From Pseudomonadota bacterium (lineage in GTDB: Bacteria; Pseudomonadota; Alphaproteobacteria; Rhizobiales; Rhizobiaceae): DNA of 11,410 nucleotides. Location of the stretch: positions 1-11,410 of the forward strand of contig JAEXYH010000014.1 in NCBI GenBank assembly GCA_023451735.1, given 5' to 3'. The notes under the pieces are model-generated. The model saw nothing but the letters and a program-made list of their open reading frames with translations. It made no database searches and was not told the origin of the DNA. The position numbers and the translations under genes were made by a program. Shown here in pieces: positions 6,526 to 11,410 of the stretch. Position 1 is the stretch's first letter. Each line of letters starts with the position of its first letter.

Positions 6526-7971
6526 ATGATTTCCACTCGCGCAGCCGCCCCTCTCGTACTGCTCCTTCTGTCCAGCTGCACGCTTGGCCCCGACCACTCT
6601 GCACCGCAGATTTCCCTTCCGGCAAAGTTCGCCGAAGGATCTGCGACGAGCAATGGTGACGTTGCCAAGAATGCCTGGTGGACGGCCTTCTCCGACACCC
6701 GCCTCAACGGCTACGTCAACCAGGGTCTGTCGCAGAACCTCGACGTTCTGCAGGCGCTGGAACGTATCAATCAGGCACAGGCATCCGTCATCAGCGCCGG
6801 CGCCGGCGGACTTCCGTCGCTCGATCTGAGCGCGCAGGCTGGCCGTAGCGGCGCAAACAGGCTCGGCGGAAGCCCGAGCGCCACCTCGCTCGCCGAACAG
6901 AATTCGGCTTCCGGTGGGCCGACCGCCTCTTGGTTCCTCGATCTCTTTGGCCTCTACGCCCGCTCTAGGGAAGCCGCGCTCGCGGACCTCGACGCCAGCT
7001 ATGCAAGCGTTGACGTCGCGCGTCTGACGCTGCTTTCCGCTGTCGCAGGCGCTTATATCGATGTTCGCTTTTATCAGGAGCGCATTGCGCTTACCCGCCA
7101 GAACCTGAATTCGCGCCGCGAAACATTGAACCTTACCAAGCTGCAGCTTGAAGCAGGCGCAGCATCGCGACTGGACGTCGTTCAGGCCGAAGGTCTGGTC
7201 AATTCGACGCTGGCCGACCTGCCGGGCCTCGAAACCCAGTTCCGCCAGGCTGCACATCGCATTGCTACGCTGCTGGGCCTGCCGGCATCCTCGCTGATCG
7301 CAGACTTGCAGCGTGGCGCGCGCCAGCCGGTTGCCCGCTTCAGCCCGAAGTCGGGTGTTCCGGCCGATCTGATCCGCAACCGTCCGGACGTTCGTGCCGC
7401 CGAACGCCAATTGGCGGCAGCGACCGCACGTATCGGCGTCGCGGAAGCGCAACTTTACCCGGCGATCACGCTGGGCGGTTCGATCACGCCTTCCTATTCC
7501 AGGGCGCTGGGTTCCGACGCGGGCATTCTGTCCTGGTCCTTCGGTCCGCAGCTTTCGCTGCCGATCTTCGACGGCGGCGCTCTGAAGGCAAACGTCAAGT
7601 CGTCCGAATCGGCCGCTCGTGAAGCCTATCTCTCTTGGAAGCAGACGGTTCTCGCCGGTGTCGAGGAAGTTGAAAACGCTCTGGCCGCGGTTTCCCGCGA
7701 TGGCCGAACCGTTGCAGCACTCCGCGCAACCGTGAAGTCCTACCAGGAAGCGCTCGAGCTCGCGACCGCAAGCTACCGCGACGGCGCATCCTCGCTGCTC
7801 GACGTTCTCGATGCACAGCGTCAGGTCTCCGACTCGCAGGCAAACCTTGCAGCGGCGGTCCAACAGATGGCGCAGAACTACGTCTCGCTCAACGTCGCAA
7901 TCGGCGGCGGCTACGCGGTCGGCTCCACGGCCAAGACCGAAGTTGCCTCCGCCAAGGTCGTCAAGGACTAA
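6526..7971 (+). CDS. Outer-membrane efflux channel lipoprotein, NodT/OprM family
   Basis: The 481-residue outer-membrane component of the pump, expected to form a trimeric beta-barrel with a long periplasmic alpha-barrel. A lipoprotein signal peptide ends in LSSC with the acylated Cys at 18, followed by TLGPDHSAPQ, the usual start of NodT-family channels. Two repeated outer-membrane efflux domains follow, roughly 60-260 and 280-465. The second opens with the characteristic RNRPDVRAAERQLAAATARI (from 284) and ends with SYRDGASSLLDVLDAQRQ, a family hallmark. Length is typical. The ATG has GGGA 7 bases upstream. It is the last gene of the efflux operon, with terminator hairpins directly after it. 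It is likely dedicated to this pump because it is encoded with it. Confidence 0.95.
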   Translation: MISTRAAAPLVLLLLSSCTLGPDHSAPQISLPAKFAEGSATSNGDVAKNAWWTAFSDTRLNGYVNQGLSQNLDVLQALERINQAQASVISAGAGGLPSLDLSAQAGRSGANRLGGSPSATSLAEQNSASGGPTASWFLDLFGLYARSREAALADLDASYASVDVARLTLLSAVAGAYIDVRFYQERIALTRQNLNSRRETLNLTKLQLEAGAASRLDVVQAEGLVNSTLADLPGLETQFRQAAHRIATLLGLPASSLIADLQRGARQPVARFSPKSGVPADLIRNRPDVRAAERQLAAATARIGVAEAQLYPAITLGGSITPSYSRALGSDAGILSWSFGPQLSLPIFDGGALKANVKSSESAAREAYLSWKQTVLAGVEEVENALAAVSRDGRTVAALRATVKSYQEALELATASYRDGASSLLDVLDAQRQVSDSQANLAAAVQQMAQNYVSLNVAIGGGYAVGSTAKTEVASAKVVKD

Positions 7972-7981
7972 GACGAGGTCT

Positions 7982-8008
7982 GAGGCCGGTTCACCGGCCT
8001 CGCTTCTT
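7982..8008 (+). terminator. Terminator hairpin 1 after the efflux operon
   Basis: GAGGCCGGT (7982-7990) pairs with ACCGGCCTC (7993-8001), followed by a pyrimidine-rich GCTTCTTA. It starts 11 bases after the channel stop codon. The T-run is short, so it may be leaky and backed up by the next two hairpins. Confidence 0.65.
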
Positions 8009-8022
8009 ATATCCAGCACAAC

Positions 8023-8057
8023 AAAAACCTCCGTAGCGCAAGCTTCGGAGGTTTTTT
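8023..8057. terminator. Bidirectional intrinsic terminator shared by the efflux operon and efp
   Basis: ACCTCCGTAGC (8027-8037) pairs with GCTTCGGAGGT (8042-8052) with one T-T mismatch, closed by a GNRA tetraloop GCAA. T6 follows on the plus strand (8052-8057). A5 precedes it (8023-8027), which is a T-run on the minus strand. It therefore works as a terminator for both the rightward efflux transcript and the leftward efp transcript. Confidence 0.85.
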
Positions 8058-8072
8058 AATGCCGTCTAGGAT

Positions 8073-8101
8073 GCCGGGGACGAAGCCCCGGCGATTTTTT
8101 T
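8073..8101 (+). terminator. Terminator hairpin 3, with its T-run overlapping the efp stop codon
   Basis: GCCGGGG (8073-8079) pairs with CCCCGGC (8086-8092), loop ACGAAG, followed by GA and T7 (8095-8101). It is a strong rightward intrinsic terminator. The last T residues are also part of the efp stop codon read on the other strand. It would stop efflux-operon transcripts from becoming antisense to efp. Confidence 0.8.
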
Positions 8102-8669
8102 AGTTCTTGGCGCGCTCGACGTAGGAATTGTCTTCCGTTGCGATGACGACGCGGGTGCCGGCATCGATATGCGGCGGTACGGCGGTGCGGATGCCGTTGG
8201 ACAGCATCGCCGGCTTGTAGGAGGACGAAGCCGTCTGGCCCTTGACGACCGGTTCGGTCTCGGTGATTTCGAGCGTCACGTGACGCGGCAGCTGCAGGGC
8301 AAGCGCCACACCTTCGTGCATGGACAGGATGCAGACCATACCTTCCTGCAGATAGGCCTTCTGGTCACCCATCGTGTCGACGTCAACGACAACCTGGTCA
8401 TAGCTTTCCGGGTTCATGAAGTGGAAGCCTTCGCCATCTTCATAGAGGAACTGGTGGTTGACGTCCTCGACGAAGGCGCGCTCGACCTGTTCCGTCGTGC
8501 GCCAGCGCTCCGACACCTTCACGCCATCAACGATGCGGCGCATGTTGACCTGAGTGACAGGCGTGCCCTTGCCGGGGTGGAAGTTTTCGGCGGTAAGGAC
8601 GACATAGAGCTTGCCGTCGACATCGATGACATTGCCCTTGCGGACGGAGGAGGCGATGACCTTGACCAT
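8100..8669 (-). CDS. efp: Translation elongation factor P
   Basis: EF-P binds between the ribosomal P and E sites and relieves stalling at consecutive prolines. The 189-residue protein has the usual three-domain length: an N-terminal KOW-like domain (about 1-65), a central OB domain, and a C-terminal OB domain rich in the conserved VALALQLPRHVTLEITETEP and ASSSYKPAMLSNG stretches. The modified loop reads HPGKGTP with lysine at position 34, the residue that receives beta-lysine in E. coli, so this is a lysine-type EF-P. AAGGA precedes the ATG by about 6 bases on the minus strand. The modifying enzymes EpmA and EpmB are encoded divergently next door, which fits this substrate. The gene converges on the efflux operon through three hairpins. 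Confidence 0.97.
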   Translation of the reverse strand: MVKVIASSVRKGNVIDVDGKLYVVLTAENFHPGKGTPVTQVNMRRIVDGVKVSERWRTTEQVERAFVEDVNHQFLYEDGEGFHFMNPESYDQVVVDVDTMGDQKAYLQEGMVCILSMHEGVALALQLPRHVTLEITETEPVVKGQTASSSYKPAMLSNGIRTAVPPHIDAGTRVVIATEDNSYVERAKN

Positions 8670-8822
8670 AAGAGTTCCTTGTAACTCGGCCTGCCACGTC
8701 GTAGAGGACTGGCGAAACGGCCGTAGAGATGCTTTTCAGGTTTCCTTGCCGGCGCAACTAACGCAAAATCCGCCAAATAGCCAGCCCCGGCTTTGGCCGA
8801 CACGGCGAAGAAAGCTCATCCG
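8670..8822. promoter_or_regulatory. Divergent efp / epmA intergenic region
   Basis: These 153 bases separate the divergent starts of efp and epmA and must hold both leaders and probably both promoters. I could not pick out a convincing -35/-10 pair on either strand. The only clear signal is the efp ribosome-binding sequence AAGGA on the minus strand, near 8676-8680. Confidence 0.35.
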
Positions 8823-9887
8823 ATGAACCGCCCCGGCATGACAGCATCTCCCTGGTGGACGAAAACGGCGCATGCTGACCGGCGACCGTTCCTTCTCGGC
8901 CGCAACAGGGTGCAGACTGCGCTGAGAGGTTTCTTTCAATCCCGCGACTTCATCGAGGTCGATACCGCGACACTGCAGGTCTCGCCCGGCAACGAAACGC
9001 ATCTGCATGCTTTTGCTACCGAAGCGCTGACAATCGACGGTCGCGCGGCGCCGCTCTATCTGCACACCTCGCCGGAGTTTGCCGCCAAGAAGCTGCTTTC
9101 CGCCGGTGAGACACACATCTTCACCTTTGCGCATGTCTATCGCAACCGCGAGCGCGGGCCGTTGCATCACCCCGAGTTCACCATGCTCGAATGGTATCGC
9201 GTCGGCGAAACCTATGAGCAGCTGATGGCCGATTGTGCCGACATGCTGAAACTCGCGGCCGAGACGACCGGCACGAAGCGCTTTTCCTTCCGCGGCATGG
9301 AGACCGATCCCTTTGCCGAGCCGGAGCGGATGACGCTGGCCGAGGCTTTTGACCGCTTTGCTGGCATTGATCTTCTGTCTTCCGTTGCCGCATCAGGTGA
9401 TACCGATCGCGATCGTCTTGCCGCATCGGTGCACGACGCCGGAATGCGTGTCGCCGAGGACGACACCTGGGCGGACCTGTTCAGCAAGGTTCTGGTCGAC
9501 AGGATCGAGCCGCAGCTGGGCAATGACCGTGCAACAATCCTGTGCGAATACCCCGTCTGCGAGGCGGCTCTTGCCCGCCCCTCCGCCCGCGATCCGCGGG
9601 TGGCGGAGCGTTTCGAGCTTTATGCCTGCGGCGTGGAGCTGGCCAATGCCTTTGGTGAACTGACCGATGCCGGCGAGCAGCGTCGCCGTTTCGAGCACGA
9701 AATGGCGGAGAAGGCCCGGATCTATGGTGAAGCCTACCCGATCGACGAGGATTTCCTCGCTGCATTGTCGGTGATGCCCGAAGCGAGCGGTGCGGCGCTG
9801 GGCTTCGACCGATTGGCCATGCTGGCAACCGGTGCGAAGCGCGTCGACCAGGTCATGTGGGCGCCGGTGGCGGAGGTGCATTCTTGA
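8823..9887 (+). CDS. epmA: EF-P--(R)-beta-lysine ligase (GenX/PoxA/YjeA family)
   Basis: A class II lysyl-tRNA synthetase paralogue without the anticodon-binding domain. It activates (R)-beta-lysine with ATP and attaches it to Lys34 of EF-P. The 354-residue protein shows the catalytic core only: SPEFAAKKLL, motif 2 as YRNRERGPLHHPEFTMLEWY (106-125), an ELANAFGELTDA stretch (Asn275 within it) and motif 3 as SGAALGFDRL (322-331). Ala325 aligns with E. coli EpmA Ala298, which favours beta-lysine where true LysRS has glycine. The start is uncertain. ATG 8823 is preferred, with purine-rich AAGAAAG upstream; an in-frame ATG at 8838 and a TTG at 8793 are alternatives, and none has a strong ribosome-binding site. 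The stop codon overlaps the epmB start. Confidence 0.95.
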   Translation: MNRPGMTASPWWTKTAHADRRPFLLGRNRVQTALRGFFQSRDFIEVDTATLQVSPGNETHLHAFATEALTIDGRAAPLYLHTSPEFAAKKLLSAGETHIFTFAHVYRNRERGPLHHPEFTMLEWYRVGETYEQLMADCADMLKLAAETTGTKRFSFRGMETDPFAEPERMTLAEAFDRFAGIDLLSSVAASGDTDRDRLAASVHDAGMRVAEDDTWADLFSKVLVDRIEPQLGNDRATILCEYPVCEAALARPSARDPRVAERFELYACGVELANAFGELTDAGEQRRRFEHEMAEKARIYGEAYPIDEDFLAALSVMPEASGAALGFDRLAMLATGAKRVDQVMWAPVAEVHS

Positions 9888-10930
9888 GCGCTGCCCGTCC
9901 ATTAAAGACGCCGGAAGAGTTGCAGACTGCCGGGCTTGTCGCGCCCGAACGGTTCGATGCGATCCGTACGGTCGCCGAACATTATGCGATCGCGATCACG
10001 CCGACCGTCTTGTCCTTGATCGACCGCGCGAATGATGCCGACCCGATCGCCCGTCAATTCGTGCCGGATGCCGCCGAACTCGTGACCACCCCGGAAGAGA
10101 ACGAGGATCCGATCGGTGATGCGGCGCACAGCCCCGTCAAGGGCATCGTCCATCGTTATCCCGACCGGGTTCTGCTGAAGGCCGTGCATATCTGCCCCGT
10201 CTATTGCCGCTTCTGTTTTCGCCGCGAGATGGTGGGGCCGCAGGGCGACGGTACGCTGGCGCCGGCCGAGCTTGGCGCGGCCCTTGCCTTTATCCGCGAT
10301 CATTCGGAGATCTGGGAAGTCATCCTCACCGGCGGCGATCCGCTGGTTCTTTCGCCGCGCCGGCTGGCAGAGATCATGCGCGGGCTTGCGGCCATCGAGC
10401 ATGTGAAGATCGTCCGCTTCCACACGCGCGTGCCGGTGGTGGAACCCGACCGGATCAACGAGGCGCTGATTTCGGCGCTAAAGGAAAGCGGCAAGGTCAC
10501 CTACATCGCGCTTCACGCCAACCATCCGCGCGAGATGACGCCGGACGCCCGCGCCGCTTCTGCGCGACTGGTCGATGCCGGTTTTGCGATGGTGAGCCAG
10601 ACGGTACTTCTCAAGGGCATCAACGACGACCCCGCAGTGCTTGGTGCCCTGATGAAGGCCTTTGTCGAGACCCGGATCAAGCCCTATTACCTGCATCATC
10701 CCGACCTTGCCCCCGGCACGAGCCATTTCCGGATGGATATCGAAGAAGGCCAGAAGATCGTTTCGGCCCTGCGCGGCACCATTTCCGGCCTCTGCCAGCC
10801 GACCTATGTGCTGGATATCCCCGGCGGCCACGGCAAGGCGGTGATCGGCGAAAGCGCCGTACGAGGTGACGGCGGCTGTTATTCGGTGAGCGATTTCCGC
10901 GGCGGAGAACATCGGTATCCGCCGGGGTGA
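9884..10930 (+). CDS. epmB: EF-P lysine 2,3-aminomutase (radical SAM, KamA/YjeK family)
   Basis: This radical-SAM, PLP-dependent enzyme converts (S)-alpha-lysine to (R)-beta-lysine, the substrate EpmA attaches to EF-P. The 348-residue protein carries the 4Fe-4S motif CPVYCRFC (Cys104, Cys108, Cys111), the downstream LTGGDPL typical of aminomutases, and near the C terminus IPGGHGK with Lys318 as the probable PLP lysine. Its length is close to E. coli EpmB and shorter than clostridial lysine aminomutases, as expected for EF-P-specific enzymes. The TTG start at 9884 overlaps the epmA stop in the string TTGA, with GGAGG (9872-9876) 7 bases upstream, so translation is probably coupled. A GTG at 9857 would only add nine Gly/Ala-rich residues and has no better signal. 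Confidence 0.95.
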   Translation: MSAARPLKTPEELQTAGLVAPERFDAIRTVAEHYAIAITPTVLSLIDRANDADPIARQFVPDAAELVTTPEENEDPIGDAAHSPVKGIVHRYPDRVLLKAVHICPVYCRFCFRREMVGPQGDGTLAPAELGAALAFIRDHSEIWEVILTGGDPLVLSPRRLAEIMRGLAAIEHVKIVRFHTRVPVVEPDRINEALISALKESGKVTYIALHANHPREMTPDARAASARLVDAGFAMVSQTVLLKGINDDPAVLGALMKAFVETRIKPYYLHHPDLAPGTSHFRMDIEEGQKIVSALRGTISGLCQPTYVLDIPGGHGKAVIGESAVRGDGGCYSVSDFRGGEHRYPPG

Positions 10931-10960
10931 GGTTTTGCCGCGATACTTTTTCTTGTGATT

Positions 10961-10977
10961 GGGCAGCGCTGCTGCCC
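10961..10977. terminator. Hairpin downstream of epmB
   Basis: GGGCAGC (10961-10967) pairs perfectly with GCTGCCC (10971-10977) around a three-base loop, 30 bases after the epmB stop. CTCATCC follows rather than a T-run, so it could be a weak terminator of the epmAB transcript or part of a rhizobial intergenic repeat. Confidence 0.4.
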
Positions 10978-11029
10978 CTCATCCATCTGCCGAGAGATGA
11001 TAGCGACAACCAAAATGACCTGCGGCTTG

Positions 11030-11067
11030 CTTGTGTTTGGATCCCCGGGTCAAGCCCGAGGATGACG
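11030..11067 (+). repeat. Dispersed alphaproteobacterial palindromic repeat, copy 1
   Basis: A 38-base unit whose core is CCCGGGTCAAGCCCGAGGAT followed by GACG. It contains an imperfect stem (CCCGGG and CCCGAG around TCAA). It matches copy 2, in opposite orientation, at 37 of 38 positions; the one difference is C against T. Such GGATCC/CGGGTCAAG/GATGACG units are, from recall, very common intergenic repeats in Rhizobiales and other alphaproteobacteria. Confidence 0.8.
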
Positions 11068-11171
11068 GACGATGGGTAGGGCAAGGGTGGTCAAGATTGA
11101 GCTTCCGAGATCACGGGTTCATTACTCCAGCACGTTATGCCCACTTTGGTCTGATACAGAAACCGCATACT

Positions 11172-11209
11172 CGTCATCCTCGGGCTTGACCCGAGGATCC
11201 AAACACAAG
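11172..11209 (-). repeat. Dispersed alphaproteobacterial palindromic repeat, copy 2 (inverted)
   Basis: Reverse complement of copy 1 with one substitution, which makes its own core stem CTCGGG/CCCGAG perfect. Together the two copies form a long inverted repeat around 104 bases. No target-site duplication is obvious outside the arms. Confidence 0.8.
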
Positions 11210-11303
11210 AGGTCACGGCCTCGACGGTCCAATGGCTCGCACACACCAATCCCACCCCGCGCAGCACGCTGCCGTGGTTGTCAAAGATCATTCCGGAGAA
11301 GCG

Positions 11304-11388
11304 CACGCATATGCGGAACCTCTATGGAATTTAAAATGCGGCTCCGCATATGCGTGGCCCTCGGCGTTTTCTCGGGACTTCCGGTCCC
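11304..11388. repeat. Palindrome cluster built on CGCATATGCG
   Basis: CACGCATATGCGGA (11304-11317) and TCCGCATATGCGTG (11343-11356) are perfect reverse complements around 25 AT-rich bases. Each arm contains the 10-bp self-palindrome CGCATATGCG (11306-11315, 11345-11354). ATGCGG (11336-11341) can alternatively pair with CCGCAT (11344-11349). A further hairpin GGGAC/GTCCC lies at 11374-11388. This could be a rhizobial intergenic mosaic element continuing past the window edge, or the control region of a gene beyond it. Confidence 0.6.
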
Positions 11389-11410
11389 TACAGGTGATCC
11401 TCTCGCCTCG

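Larger units (their letters stand above)
10931..11410. other. Gene-free repeat-rich stretch at the right end
   Basis: No credible gene is seen in these 480 bases. Present are the hairpin after epmB, two inverted copies of a 38-bp palindromic repeat (11030-11067 and 11172-11209) and a palindrome cluster at 11304-11388. The 104 bases between the two repeat copies, and 11210-11303, show no recognisable tRNA, small RNA or conserved frame. Confidence 0.7.

Noticed and set aside
6454..8019. 521-codon minus-strand frame opposite the outer-membrane channel
   Set aside because: Antisense to a full NodT-family gene and Arg/Gly/Cys-rich without motifs. It would also start beyond the efflux terminators.
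8169..8684. 171-codon plus-strand frame opposite efp
   Set aside because: Antisense to efp, which is certain from Lys34 loop and full-length homology; also begins after a strong rightward terminator.
11091..11306. 71-codon minus-strand frame in the right-end spacer
   Set aside because: It runs through repeat copy 2, giving the peptide WILGSSPRMT that such repeats commonly yield in false gene calls.
10931..11410. CRISPR array, tRNA or integration site in the right-end spacer
   Set aside because: Only two copies of the repeat, in opposite orientation, with no regular spacers. No cloverleaf or attachment-site core was seen.

Overview
The window looks like chromosomal DNA from a Rhizobiaceae alphaproteobacterium (Agrobacterium/Rhizobium type). 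The evidence is the GC-rich, densely coding sequence, the frequent GTG/TTG starts, an AmeR-like TetR regulator, and alphaproteobacterial intergenic palindromes at the right end. The genus assignment is inference from recalled family resemblance; no database search was possible.

Layout: (1) Positions 1-328 hold the AT-rich upstream region of purC, possibly preceded by the cut-off start of a divergent secreted protein. The purC leader contains a three-codon mini-ORF and two overlapping hairpins. (2) purC (329-1276, GTG start) encodes a long Ade1-like SAICAR synthase. It is followed after 38 bases by a TetR/AmeR-like regulator (1315-1917, GTG start). (3) The regulator's 3' end is half of a perfect 19-bp inverted repeat, followed by two more hairpins. 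(4) A complete tripartite RND drug-efflux operon follows: lipoprotein adaptor (2071-3258), AcrB-like inner-membrane pump (3303-6413) and NodT-type outer-membrane channel (6526-7971). (5) Three stacked terminator hairpins lie between the pump operon and the convergent efp gene. (6) The right half is a translation-factor module: efp on the minus strand (8100-8669) and, divergently, epmA (8823-9887) and epmB (9884-10930), whose start and stop codons overlap. (7) Positions 10931-11410 show no gene. They hold palindromes, a pair of 38-bp inverted repeat copies around 104 bp, and a cluster built on CGCATATGCG.

Functionally there are two modules and one housekeeping gene. The TetR-like protein probably represses the efflux operon just downstream; adaptor, pump and channel would form one envelope-spanning exporter. 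EpmB makes (R)-beta-lysine and EpmA attaches it to Lys34 of EF-P, which helps ribosomes through polyproline stretches; Lys34 is present in this EF-P. I found no undescribed protein system. The least expected features are non-coding: the palindrome cluster between regulator and pump, the purC leader, and the repeat-rich right end.
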